The notes: generated by a model from the letters alone, not told the origin. Counted from the first letter of the stretch, positions 1 to 8,957 are shown. The stretch is DNA of 62,065 nt from Leptospira kemamanensis (GCF_004769665.1 NZ_RQGG01000003.1:1-62065); one strand, 5' to 3'. Numbers and translations: made by a program.

Positions 1-732
1 GGGAATCTTGAAATTGCTTTCATCGACTTTGTAAAGCATTCCTGGAAATCAAGCAAGAAGAGTTATGGATTGATTAGAATCCTCAAAGATGTTAAGGAAT
101 CTTCCTTCGAATGCGGAGCAAGGAAAGTCAAAAAAGCCATGAATTTATTGGGAATTCAGGGAAAACAGGACAAGAAATTTAGAATCAGTACAACTGACTC
201 TAAACATTCAAAGCGGATTGCTCCAGATTTAGTTCAGCGAAAGTTTAAGGTTGAATCAAAGAATCAAGTTTGGGTATCCGATGTAACTTTTATTAAATGT
301 TTCTCTGGTTGGTTGTATCTGTGTGTGATTCTTGATTTATATTCCAGGAAAGTTGTTAGTTGGAAAATCAGTATAAAGAATGATTCTGAACTAATAGTTG
401 GAGCAATTCATTCAGCCATAGAAACAAGAAATCCAAGTAAAGGATTGATCTTTCATTCTGATAGAGGATCTAATTATTGTTCTGGAGATGTTCGCAAAGT
501 ATTAGCAAACAATCGAATCAGGAGAAGTAACAGCCGTAAGGGAAATTGTTGGGATAATGCTGTGGCAGAATCCTTCTTTTCTACTTTAAAGAGAGAAATC
601 GAATTCAATGTATTTCAAAATCTAAAAGATGCCAAAAGCAATCTCTTTGAATACATTGAACTATTTTATAATCGACAGAGATCACATTCTTTTCTAGGTT
701 ATGTGAGTCCTGAAAAATTTGAGTTAAATTGA
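1..732 (+). CDS. IS3-family transposase OrfB, 5'-truncated by the window edge
   Basis: This is the DDE-type integrase-core transposase that catalyses IS3 strand transfer. The frame is open to base 1; the first in-window start-like codon (TTG at 70) is probably internal, because 23 upstream codons read on in the same frame. The catalytic triad is visible: D in WVSDVTFIK, D in HSDRGSNYC, and E in the NCWDNAVAESFF block typical of the family. A basic YNRQRSHSFLGY tail follows and the stop is at 730-732. Roughly 40 N-terminal residues and all of OrfA lie outside the window. In IS3 elements OrfB is normally made as an OrfAB fusion by -1 frameshifting. Confidence 0.9.
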   Translation, partial: GNLEIAFIDFVKHSWKSSKKSYGLIRILKDVKESSFECGARKVKKAMNLLGIQGKQDKKFRISTTDSKHSKRIAPDLVQRKFKVESKNQVWVSDVTFIKCFSGWLYLCVILDLYSRKVVSWKISIKNDSELIVGAIHSAIETRNPSKGLIFHSDRGSNYCSGDVRKVLANNRIRRSNSRKGNCWDNAVAESFFSTLKREIEFNVFQNLKDAKSNLFEYIELFYNRQRSHSFLGYVSPEKFELN

Positions 733-762
733 ATTAGAAAAGTGTCCGAAAAAACGTAATCA
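1..762 (+). mobile_element. IS3-family insertion sequence, right part (cut by window start)
   Basis: This is the right-hand portion of an IS3-family element. It holds the C-terminal part of the OrfB transposase and ends at GTAATCA (756-762). The reverse complement of that end, TGATTACGTTTTTTCGGACAC, is nearly the same as the left tip seen at 61981. The symmetry continues outward for about six bases (ATAGCC on both sides), so the exact tip is uncertain. No direct target duplication is visible between the two flanks (GCC before 61981, GGC after 762), so the two ends need not come from a single insertion. IS1500 is a known Leptospira IS3-family element, but identity with it was not tested. Confidence 0.85.
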
Positions 763-989
763 GGCTATAAAATATGTGATTAGATGCAGTTATTGTTGAA
801 AATACGTAATGTTTATGGAATTACCTAAATGTAGATATGTATTAATTAGAGATCTTCTATAAAATATATTGGGTATCATCATTCGCGAATGGGCAAATAA
901 CAAAATTAAATAAAAAATATTGGTCTTGTAAAGAGATATAAGACAATTGTGATTAAGTTAGAAAATAGAATATCGAGATTATAAAATCT

Positions 990-1382
990 ATGAAAAAAAT
1001 TTCAGTAGTAGCAGCTGTAATTCAGCATAATGATTTGTATTTATGTGTAAGACGCGGTCCAGCAAAGTATGATTATATTGCAAATAAGTGGGAGTTTCCT
1101 GGCGGCAAAGTGGAGCCGGAGGAAACAAAGGAAGATGCAATCAAACGTGAGATTCAAGAAGAATTAAAAATGGAGATAATGATCAGCACCTTTTTGATGA
1201 CTGTTTCTCATGTTTATCCGGATTTTCATTTAACAATGGATACTTTTTTATGCAATACATTCTCAAAAGATTTAACCTTAACTGAACACCAGGATTTTCT
1301 CTGGCTACCTAAGGACAAACTCTCCCATTTGGATTGGGCGGCAGCAGATAAACCAATTGTCTCAAAATTAGAAAGTTTATGA
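990..1382 (+). CDS. NUDIX (MutT-like) nucleoside triphosphate pyrophosphohydrolase
   Basis: A 130-residue NUDIX hydrolase, the usual size of a stand-alone MutT-type domain. The Nudix box is intact around residues 38-58: GGKVEPEE, then REIQEEL, matching GX5EX7REUXEEXGU. The family cleaves nucleoside diphosphates linked to another group, and MutT members sanitise oxidised or modified dNTPs. The stop codon overlaps the ATG of the following helicase gene (ATGA at 1379-1382), so the two are translationally coupled and form one operon. Such coupling to a PLD-helicase suggests a shared role, plausibly nucleotide processing during defence. That role is inference; the hydrolase assignment is not. Confidence 0.88.
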   Translation: MKKISVVAAVIQHNDLYLCVRRGPAKYDYIANKWEFPGGKVEPEETKEDAIKREIQEELKMEIMISTFLMTVSHVYPDFHLTMDTFLCNTFSKDLTLTEHQDFLWLPKDKLSHLDWAAADKPIVSKLESL

Positions 1383-4276
1383 ATTCAAGTTTAGAAGAAC
1401 TGCAGAAAAGCCTTAAGACTGGTTTCATCAATGAATATGAAACATCTCTTGCACAATATAGGCCGCAACTTTTGGTCAATGATAGAACTACAAAGAAAAA
1501 AGTGCTTTCTAAATTGACTCAAGAACTAAGGAACTGCAAGGAATTTTGGATTTCTACAGCATTTGCTACAACAAGCGGAGTTGCTTGTATTATGAATTCT
1601 TTACTTGAATTGAAAGAGAGGAAAATTAAGGGTAAAATATTAGTTTCTCAATACCTTAATTTTACGCATCCTGAGGCATTGAAGCGTCTTTTGATTTTTG
1701 ATAACATTGAACTAAGAATTGCCACTGAAGGAAATCTACATTCAAAAGGCTATTTTTTCAACCATGGTAATATATTGGATGTTATCATTGGTAGTAGTAA
1801 TCTAACAGCAAATGCTTTATCTACAAATAAAGAGTGGAATTTAAAGGTTAGTGCAGGAACTGAAAGTGAATTGGCAAAACTTTCCTTAAAAGAATTCCAT
1901 TCAGAGTTTGATCATGCAATTCCTGTGGATTCTTCCTGGATTAACGAGTATAACAAAATTTATACCAAACAAAGATACTATTCTCTTGATAGGCTCAAAG
2001 AAATTGAAACAATTCAAATCAAAGAATTCAAGCCAAATCTAATCCAAGCTGAAGCATTGCAAAAATTAAGAGCACTTAGAGCAGAAGGAAAAACGAAGGC
2101 ATTGATTGTGTCTGCAACTGGCACTGGTAAGACATTTCTATCAGCTTTTGATGTTCAAGAGTATGAACCCAAAAAATTCATGTTCATAGTCCATCGAACG
2201 AATATTGCAAAAAAGGCAATGGAAACATTCAAGAGTTTGATGCCCAAAATAAATTCAGACTTATATTCAGGTGGTAACAAAAATAAAGATGCAGATTTTA
2301 TTTTTGCAACAATCCAAACGATTTCGAAAGACGAGCACCTAAAACAATTTTCAACAGATCATTTTGATTATATAGTCATTGATGAGACCCATCATGCCGA
2401 GGCTGTTTCTTACCAAAAGGTAATGGATTACTTTAAACCAAAATTCCTTTTGGGTATGACAGCTACTCCGGAAAGAACCGACGGTATCAATATCTTTTCT
2501 CTCTTTGATCACAACATTGCTTATGAAATTCGTTTGCAACAAGCATTAGAACAAGAAATGCTTGCACCGTTTCATTACTATGGTGTCAGCGATTTAGAAA
2601 TAAATGGGGAAAGAGTTGAAGATAAGACAAATTTTAATCTTTTGATTGCTGAAGAACGTGTGAATCGATTAATCGAAACTTCGAAACTATATGGAACTGA
2701 CAATGGAGTCGTCAGGGGATTAATATTTTGTTCCAGAATAGACGAAGCTAAAGAATTGTCTAAAAAATTTAATGATAGAGGTTTTAAAACCGTAGCTTTA
2801 ACAGGCGAAGACTCAGAAAGCTTCCGTCATCAGTGTATAAAAAATCTTGAAGAAGAGGTAAATTCACAAAACAAACTAGATTATATTTTTTCTGTCGATA
2901 TTTTTAATGAAGGGATCGATATACCGAAAGTAAATCAAATCATAATGCTTAGACCCACTCAATCTGCAATCGTATTCGTGCAGCAATTGGGACGTGGTTT
3001 ACGTAAGACAGAAAGCAAGGAATATTTAACCGTAATCGATTTTATAGGCAATTATGCAAATAATTATATGATTCCAATTGCGTTATTTGGTGATGTATCT
3101 TACAATAAAGACAATTTGCGAAAACTGTTACTTTCTGGGAGTGAAATAATTCCTGGATCATCGACTATAAATTTTGATAAAATTTCAAAAGATAGGATCT
3201 ATGACGCAATATCGGAAAAAAATTTCTCATTACACAAAGATCTACTTAACGATTATCAAATATTGAAATTTAAAATTGGTAAAATTCCAAACCTATGTGA
3301 CTTTTGGGAACAAGGAAGTAGGGATCCATATTCATATATCACTCGATATGGATGTTTTTATAATTTCTTATCAACTTATGATAATGATTTTAAAGATACA
3401 ACATTGAGTGAGAGGCAAATTAAGCTACTTGAACTTTTTTCAAAAGAGATCAATAATTCGAAAAGAATTGAAGAAACGATTCTTTTGGAGTTACTTCTAG
3501 AACATGGTTCCTTGAGTTATGGTCAATTTCGAGAGAAGATGAAAGCAGCTTACGGATATGAAATTAATGAGCATATAATTAAATCATGCATCAGCAATTT
3601 GAATTTTAATTTTGTCGGTGATAAAGAATATAAAAACGCAATACTTTCATCAATTGGCAATAATATTCAACTAATTCAAATATTTATCGATGATTTAGAA
3701 AATTCGATTTTTAAATTACATCTGTTAGATACAATATCTCTAGCTAAAAAAGTTTATGGATTCTATTATAAATCTGAAAGCTTTATTGATGGTTTTACTT
3801 TATATCGAAAGTATTCTCGGAAGGATGTACATCGAATTCTAAACTGGGAGAGTAATCCAAATCCACAGAATGTAGGTGGTTACGTAATTTCAAAGGATAA
3901 ATCAAATTGCCCAGTTTTTGTAACTTATCACAAAGGTGAGGATATTCCGGATGCCACAAAATATGAAGATATTTTTTTAGATAATCAAAGACTACAATGG
4001 ATGTCTAAGAACAAAAGAACTCGAAATAGTCCTGATGTTACGGTAATTGAAAATTTCAAAACACATAAATTAAGAATTCCATTATTTATCAAAAAGAAAG
4101 ATGATATTGATGGACGCGAATTTTACTTTATGGGCGATTGCGAACCTATCGAAGAAAGTTTTGAGGAGTTGACGATCGCAGATGATGACGGTAAACAAGT
4201 TCCAATTGTTAGGTTAGTATTTCATCTAAGTCATCCCGTTGAAGATAAATTATATGAGTATCTCATGGCAAAGTAA
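1379..4276 (+). CDS. PLD-nuclease/superfamily 2 helicase with C-terminal DUF3427-like region
   Basis: A 965-residue multidomain protein. An N-terminal phospholipase D-type nuclease domain has an HxK...GSSN motif (LHSKGYFF near 121, then IIGSSNLT). The SF2 helicase core follows: Walker A SATGTGKT near 246-252, DETH box near 335, motif III GMTATPER near 360, and motif VI QQLGRGLRK near 535. The remaining roughly 400 residues match the layout of DUF3427 helicases. It would use ATP to translocate on nucleic acid and cut it. It is the second gene of a two-gene operon with a NUDIX hydrolase. The same architecture recurs on mobile DNA and is suspected to be antiphage. No DNA-modification gene accompanies it, so it is not a classic restriction system. 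Confidence 0.85.
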   Translation: MNSSLEELQKSLKTGFINEYETSLAQYRPQLLVNDRTTKKKVLSKLTQELRNCKEFWISTAFATTSGVACIMNSLLELKERKIKGKILVSQYLNFTHPEALKRLLIFDNIELRIATEGNLHSKGYFFNHGNILDVIIGSSNLTANALSTNKEWNLKVSAGTESELAKLSLKEFHSEFDHAIPVDSSWINEYNKIYTKQRYYSLDRLKEIETIQIKEFKPNLIQAEALQKLRALRAEGKTKALIVSATGTGKTFLSAFDVQEYEPKKFMFIVHRTNIAKKAMETFKSLMPKINSDLYSGGNKNKDADFIFATIQTISKDEHLKQFSTDHFDYIVIDETHHAEAVSYQKVMDYFKPKFLLGMTATPERTDGINIFSLFDHNIAYEIRLQQALEQEMLAPFHYYGVSDLEINGERVEDKTNFNLLIAEERVNRLIETSKLYGTDNGVVRGLIFCSRIDEAKELSKKFNDRGFKTVALTGEDSESFRHQCIKNLEEEVNSQNKLDYIFSVDIFNEGIDIPKVNQIIMLRPTQSAIVFVQQLGRGLRKTESKEYLTVIDFIGNYANNYMIPIALFGDVSYNKDNLRKLLLSGSEIIPGSSTINFDKISKDRIYDAISEKNFSLHKDLLNDYQILKFKIGKIPNLCDFWEQGSRDPYSYITRYGCFYNFLSTYDNDFKDTTLSERQIKLLELFSKEINNSKRIEETILLELLLEHGSLSYGQFREKMKAAYGYEINEHIIKSCISNLNFNFVGDKEYKNAILSSIGNNIQLIQIFIDDLENSIFKLHLLDTISLAKKVYGFYYKSESFIDGFTLYRKYSRKDVHRILNWESNPNPQNVGGYVISKDKSNCPVFVTYHKGEDIPDATKYEDIFLDNQRLQWMSKNKRTRNSPDVTVIENFKTHKLRIPLFIKKKDDIDGREFYFMGDCEPIEESFEELTIADDDGKQVPIVRLVFHLSHPVEDKLYEYLMAK

Positions 4277-4395
4277 GAAAGAGAAGTGGTTAGTTTTGAA
4301 TAATTTCTATTTTTGAAACATCATGTAGGACTTTTACTTTAAGAAAAGAGTGTAACCCATGTGAGTGATCTAAAGCGTTACCGATGTGCCTTTCT

Positions 4396-5786
4396 GCATA
4401 ACAGGTACGTATTAGTTTCATCCCTTACAAATTGATCTCACAACATACTTTACGAACAAGAATCTAATTCTTCGATTCAGAACACGATGTACACATCAGG
4501 AGTGTGTCATGACTTGGAAGGAGACAAACGTGTTTGAAGAAAGAATGAAATTTGTTGTCGCTTGGAAACGTGGCGGGTGGTCACTCACTGACCTTTGTCA
4601 TGAATTCAATATCAGTCGAGTGACAGGGTATAAATACTTAGAACAATATGAGCGTTATGGGATCGATGGGTTAAAAGACAAAAGTCGAAGACCGAAACAC
4701 CATCCACACCAAACTCGAAAGAAAATCATTGAACTCATCTTACAAGAGAGAAAAGACCATCCCAGGTGGGGAGCAAGGAAACTCCTAGCATCACTTTCGG
4801 CTCGATTTCATATGATTAAAAAATGGCCACATCCAAGTACTGTTGGTCGTATTCTCAAACAAAACAACCTCATCAAACCTCCCAAAAGAAGGATCCGTAA
4901 ACAATCCATTGAACAACCATTTTCACATGCACTCAGGCCCAATGATATTTGGTGTGCTGATTTTAAAGGCCACTTCACTGTTGGGGATGGTGAAAGATGT
5001 ACACCTTTAACTGTTACAGATGCCTATAGTCGATTTTTACTTTGTTGTGAGATTGTTCCGAAGGCAGATACGACCAATGTAATCAATGAATTTACGAAGT
5101 TATTTAAGGAGTATGGAATGCCACTTGCCATTCGAACTGATAACGGTCCGCCATTCGCTTCGAATGCACTTGCTGGCCTTAGTAAACTTTCTGTTTGGTG
5201 GATCAAACTGGGAATCAAGTTGGAGCGGATTGAACCAGACAAACCACAACAAAATGGTCGGCATGAAAGAATGCATAAAACCTTAAAAGAAGAAACAGCT
5301 TTGCCTCCAAGATCTAGTTTAGAGACACAACAAAAAGCATTTCGAGACTTCCAAAAAGAATTCAACTATCTAAGACCACACGAAGGAATTCAAAATTCAT
5401 TTCCTGCTGACCATTATCTAAAGTCGCCAAGGAAGTTTCCAAAACGGATTCTAAAAGCGTCTTATCCAACAAACATCATGATTGAAGAAGTCAATGAGAT
5501 ATGGAATCTTCATTTGGAAGGCCATCGGATCTTTCTATCTTCCGCATTAGCGGATGAGGAAGTTGGATTAGAGGAAATTTCAGACAGACATGTAAAGATT
5601 CATTTTTATGGGGTAAGCCTTGGTGTGATCGACTTGTATACGGGAAAGTTGTTGCAATTTAAAAACCCAATGCCATCCTCATTAACGTCTGAATCAGGAT
5701 TTCAATGCATCTTTATGTAAAGCATGTATTGAGACAAAGATGTAAAGGATGTACGAGTGCACTCAGTCATCTAGCAACTGTTATGC
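4396..5786 (+). mobile_element. Possible extent of IS481-like element
   Basis: The transposase at 4509-5720 lies between two inverted copies of the nonamer GCATAACAG (4396-4404, and CTGTTATGC at 5778-5786). They could be terminal repeats, but nine bases is short, the match does not extend beyond the nonamer, and no target duplication is visible. The boundaries are tentative. Confidence 0.3.
4509..5720 (+). CDS. IS481-like DDE transposase
   Basis: A 403-residue transposase. The N-terminal 70 residues form a helix-turn-helix (SLTDLCHEFNISRVTGYKYL) followed by the GIDGLKDKSRRPKHHPH linker typical of IS481-type transposases. The integrase core has candidate catalytic residues D151 (DIWCADFKGHF), D211 (RTDNGPPFA) and E253 (NGRHERMHK). 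The reading frame is intact and ends with about 100 C-terminal residues. The element is inserted between the NUDIX/helicase operon and a second, unrelated IS, so this 3.5 kb has taken several insertions. Assignment to IS481 rather than IS3 rests on the single-ORF layout and the N-terminal motif. Confidence 0.85.
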   Translation: MTWKETNVFEERMKFVVAWKRGGWSLTDLCHEFNISRVTGYKYLEQYERYGIDGLKDKSRRPKHHPHQTRKKIIELILQERKDHPRWGARKLLASLSARFHMIKKWPHPSTVGRILKQNNLIKPPKRRIRKQSIEQPFSHALRPNDIWCADFKGHFTVGDGERCTPLTVTDAYSRFLLCCEIVPKADTTNVINEFTKLFKEYGMPLAIRTDNGPPFASNALAGLSKLSVWWIKLGIKLERIEPDKPQQNGRHERMHKTLKEETALPPRSSLETQQKAFRDFQKEFNYLRPHEGIQNSFPADHYLKSPRKFPKRILKASYPTNIMIEEVNEIWNLHLEGHRIFLSSALADEEVGLEEISDRHVKIHFYGVSLGVIDLYTGKLLQFKNPMPSSLTSESGFQCIFM

Positions 5787-5831
5787 GACATAATATACAT
5801 TCTCGGAAGTTGCTCACTGCATCACGTAATA

Positions 5832-7294
5832 ATCTACTCGAAACACTAGTCGTTGCATCATCTTAAAATCTACTCCAAATTAGATAAGGAAACGATTCAC
5901 TCATGTGCAGGTGATGTCCATGAAGCAATCGAAGATGGTGCGTTCTATGTTGGTTCAAGTGTTCAAAGAGAAATACCTTTGGGCTTCGAAAAAAGAAAAA
6001 AGCCTAATTCTCGATCAGTTCGTTGAAGCTACTGGATTCAATCGATCCTATGCCAGAACCGTCCTTAGAAAGAAAAAAGACAATGTCGTTAAACTGAGAC
6101 CAAGAAAGAAGCGTCTATCAAGCTATGATGATGACGTCAGATTCTATTTAGAGAAGATCTGGGAGATCCTGGATAGAATTTGTGGGAAAAGACTCGTGAT
6201 GGCAATGCCTGACGTTTTAGCCAAACTCGAACAGTTCAAAGTATTTAAAATTGATAAAATAACCAAGGACAAACTTCTCTCCATCAGTTCTGCTTCTGTG
6301 GATCGCTTATTGAAACCTGCCAGGAAAAAACTTGGTCGCAAAGGCACCTCTACGACGAAACAACCTAAATACCTTATCGATCGGATCCCAATCAAAACGT
6401 TCGGAGAATGGAAAAGTTCTCTACCTGGCTTTGTACAAATCGATCTAGTTGCCCATAATGGTGGAAATGTATTTGGAGGATTTTATTCAACTCTTGCCGC
6501 AACAGATGTTTGTACGGGATGGACTGTTTGTATACTTGTGAAAGATAAAACTCAATTCCAGATGCTAAAAGCATTAATAAAACTGAAAAAAATATTACCC
6601 TTCCCACTTTTGGGAATCCATTCCGATAACGGAGCTGAATTTATTAATCAAACAATCCTTACGTACGCAGAAAGGAACGATATCCAATTCACTCGTGGAA
6701 GACCATATAAAAAGAATGATAACCCACATATTGAACAAAAGAATTACAGTGTTGTAAGAAGGAATACTGGATATTTGCGCATTGAAAATCAAATCCAAGC
6801 AGATATTGTCAGATCGCTCTACCAAGATTTGAATACTTACAATAATTACTTTTTACCAGTGATGATCTTGAAGGAGAAACATAGGATTGGCTCTAAAGCA
6901 ATACGAAAGTATGACGAAGCAAAATCACCTTACCGAAGGATACTGGCTAGAAAAGATATTTCGAAAACGATAAAAGCTTCTATGAAAAAGATTTATGAGA
7001 AGTTGAATATTTTTGAATTAAAGAATCAGATCAATCATTGGCAAAACGAATTTGTGAAGATTGCCGCCCCTATTCGTAATCCAATAGATAAAGTGAATGT
7101 TAGAAGGAAAAGAGGAATATTACATACAACTCCGAAATGGAGACGAGAAGTAAATGCAGATACAAAAAATCCATTCCTCGAAAGACAACGTGTTGAAGAG
7201 ATGAGACGAGCTGCAGAACAATGGAATCTTTTTACTCTCTGTTATATTTGGAGTAGATTTTTATTTGATTCTCCACTTAACATTTCGAGTAGAT
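5832..7294 (+). mobile_element. Insertion sequence with nested outer and inner inverted repeats
   Basis: The 463-codon transposase is bracketed by two nested pairs of inverted repeats. The outer pair is ATCTACTCGAAA (5832-5843) and its exact complement (7283-7294). The inner pair is AAAATCTACTCCAAAT (5865-5880) and its exact complement (7246-7261). Both share the core ATCTACTCSAAA, so each end carries two copies of one presumed transposase-binding motif. The right pair lies inside the 3' end of the transposase gene, whose TAA (7294-7296) touches the outer repeat. Length is about 1.46 kb. No clear target duplication is visible. Confidence 0.8.
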
Positions 7295-7296
7295 AA
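5905..7296 (+). CDS. DDE integrase-core transposase (ISNCY-like)
   Basis: An intact 463-residue transposase with an N-terminal DNA-binding region (ATGFNRSYARTVLRKKK) and an rve-type core with DD(60)D(35)E spacing: D180 in FVQIDLVAH, D241 in IHSDNGAEF and E277 in DNPHIEQKN. A basic C-terminal region follows. The frame opens with GTG at 5905, but the ATG codons at 5914 or 5920 are equally plausible starts (MSMKQSKMVR). The motif set resembles transposases usually filed as ISNCY; I cannot place the subgroup. It is the only gene of the element bounded by the nested repeats. Confidence 0.85.
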   Translation: MQVMSMKQSKMVRSMLVQVFKEKYLWASKKEKSLILDQFVEATGFNRSYARTVLRKKKDNVVKLRPRKKRLSSYDDDVRFYLEKIWEILDRICGKRLVMAMPDVLAKLEQFKVFKIDKITKDKLLSISSASVDRLLKPARKKLGRKGTSTTKQPKYLIDRIPIKTFGEWKSSLPGFVQIDLVAHNGGNVFGGFYSTLAATDVCTGWTVCILVKDKTQFQMLKALIKLKKILPFPLLGIHSDNGAEFINQTILTYAERNDIQFTRGRPYKKNDNPHIEQKNYSVVRRNTGYLRIENQIQADIVRSLYQDLNTYNNYFLPVMILKEKHRIGSKAIRKYDEAKSPYRRILARKDISKTIKASMKKIYEKLNIFELKNQINHWQNEFVKIAAPIRNPIDKVNVRRKRGILHTTPKWRREVNADTKNPFLERQRVEEMRRAAEQWNLFTLCYIWSRFLFDSPLNISSR

Positions 7297-7567
7297 AACA
7301 AGATTCAATACGAGTTGCATATTGCCTCATATTAGATAGTATTTGAAATTAAATAACATTGCTTAAGAGTATAATTAATTGAAGTCTAAGTAAATTCATC
7401 TGCCCACCTATATTTCTGGAAAATTTTGAAATGATATATCTCTATTTGAAATAGGGATATATATAAAAATTAAAAATGAATCACCCTTGTAGAATAAGAA
7501 AAAGCGAAATCTTCTTTAGATGTTTTATATAAAGGAAAATCGAGTGGAAACATGTCTGATGTAGAAA

Positions 7568-7882
7568 TTAGGAAGTTATTACTGGCTGGGAATCGGGAAG
7601 GCTACCTAATAGGACCCAATCAGATCGATTCGGATACCGTTTCTCAACCTGCTCTATCATTTTTATGATAGGTTCAATTCCAGTTGCCTTCAAACCTAGA
7701 TTGTTGAAATGCTCTATGAATTTACCTGAACCACACCCAATATCTAAAACATTGGTTCCCGACTGAGGGAAATCTTTGAGTAAAAATTCTAGTTCCGAAA
7801 AATAACAATGAGTGAAACTTTCTTGCCTATCGAGATACTTATCAGTCAGTCGATCATATGCTTCTAGTGTTTGATGGTCCAT
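7568..7882 (-). pseudogene. Truncated class I SAM-dependent methyltransferase
   Basis: A 104-residue frame begins like a normal class I methyltransferase: an N-terminal helix, then the SAM-binding motif I VLDIGCGSGKF near residues 45-55, then the acidic end of strand 2 (GIEP). It stops shortly after strand 3, whereas full members run to about 200-250 residues. The last residues (LPDSQPVITS) do not look like family sequence, so the 3' end was lost by rearrangement or frameshift. It lies just downstream of the IS with nested repeats, so loss through mobile-element activity is plausible. The substrate is unknown and the product is probably non-functional. Confidence 0.7.
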
Positions 7883-8166
7883 GTGCTCGAGCTTACTTTA
7901 GAATCATGATTCGTAAGAAAAGTTTTTTAACCTGCCGATTATTTCTGTAAAACGTAACTTTCGTTTAGAAAAATTTTTTAAAGAATTTTCTATAGATTCC
8001 ATCAGCACCTTAACTCAAAAAATCTAAAAATTTTTGAAAACAATACCCAATCGATTCCGATTTTGGTAAAAATAACGATATTTTCACTCGAATGGGTAGG
8101 AATTAAAAATCTGAAAATTTTTCGATTTTTTGAAATTTTTTTTATGAAATATCGATAAATCGCAAA

Positions 8167-8616
8167 ATGGGGTTCTCCGATATCCGAAAACTTTGTAAAA
8201 TCAAGGGAATTCAATTAAGGAGAATCGATTTGCAAAATCAATTAGCTACCAAACAAGAAAGTTACCTGACCACGGATCAAATTCAAAAATCTGTGATGAA
8301 TCTCATGCAGGCATTGCACAATAGAAATGATATTTTCGGGAACCCCTACCCCGGTTTATCAGCCGAAAAACAAACCGCTTTGGTCTTAATCAAAAGTGGA
8401 TATAGTTACCGTGAAACGGCAAAAGAACTGAAAAAGAATCATACGATCATAACACAATGGTCAAAGAATGATCCAAAATTCAAACAGGCTCTTGAACAAG
8501 TTAAAACGGATATTCAAGAATCCATTCGAATGAAAACGATTTTACCCCAGTTAAGTTATGAAGAGAAAACCTCCACTTCCCAAATGAATGAGGAATTAGA
8601 GGATCCAAGCCTTTAG
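8167..8616 (+). CDS. HTH protein, phage or plasmid type
   Basis: A 149-residue basic protein that I do not recognise by name. Residues 70-110 form a helix-turn-helix (TALVLIKSGYSYRETAKELK, then NHTIITQWSKNDP) like homeodomain-like modules of phage small terminases or transposase leader proteins. It is followed at about 480 bp by the HUH Rep gene on the same strand and may belong to the same mobile element. The 17 bases from 8171, just after its start, recur exactly at 8944 inside a hairpin upstream of rep. A role as element-encoded DNA-binding regulator is inference. Confidence 0.55.
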   Translation: MGFSDIRKLCKIKGIQLRRIDLQNQLATKQESYLTTDQIQKSVMNLMQALHNRNDIFGNPYPGLSAEKQTALVLIKSGYSYRETAKELKKNHTIITQWSKNDPKFKQALEQVKTDIQESIRMKTILPQLSYEEKTSTSQMNEELEDPSL

Positions 8617-8709
8617 ATAGACTCTCTTTTGTTAGATTTCCTGATACTCTTTCAGGTTATCTTATATGGTTGCAGCAATTGCAGCACATAATTCGCGTTT
8701 GTGTAAGTG

Positions 8710-8743
8710 GGGGTTTCTCCGAGTAAATACTCGGAAGAACCCC
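8710..8743. repeat. Hairpin downstream of the 149-aa HTH gene
   Basis: The outer stem is GGGGTT/AACCCC and the inner stem CCGAG/CTCGG, with a three-base interior region (TCT against AAG) and a TAAATA loop. There is no T-run after it, so it is not a standard intrinsic terminator. It may act as single-stranded DNA structure for the nearby Rep. Confidence 0.55.
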
Positions 8744-8937
8744 GGAAATAAAAAAATCCATCCATACAATTCCATCACTTAATGCATCAAATGCAGCAGA
8801 GTGGGGTTAAATCACATCAGTATATTATAATAATTACAATTACCAAATTTTTAAGACCTCATTTTTTGAACTTCACAATTCGAATTTCGTGAATTTTTTT
8901 TCGTACAGCAAAAATGAAAAAAATTACAAAAATATGC

Positions 8938-8957
8938 GATATCGGTTCTCCGATATC
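8938..8957. repeat. Perfect 8-bp hairpin with TTCT loop upstream of rep
   Basis: GATATCGG-TTCT-CCGATATC is a perfect stem-loop about 140 bp before the rep start. The right side belongs to a 17-base sequence (8944-8960) also found at 8171-8187. Small hairpins with exposed loops are the usual nicking or recognition sites of HUH enzymes, so this is a candidate double-strand origin; function is inferred. Confidence 0.6.

Noticed and set aside
5778..5786. GTTATGC as an integron attC core
   Set aside because: It does not fit GTTRRRY, and no integrase or paired core sites were found; an IS end is likelier.
7552..7669. Short plus-strand frame MSDVEIRKLLLAGN...
   Set aside because: It runs antisense to the methyltransferase remnant and looks like chance; no known motif.
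8002..8214. 70-codon minus-strand frame
   Set aside because: It lies in a very AT-rich tract, is mostly Phe/Ile/Lys, has no ribosome site and overlaps the HTH gene start.
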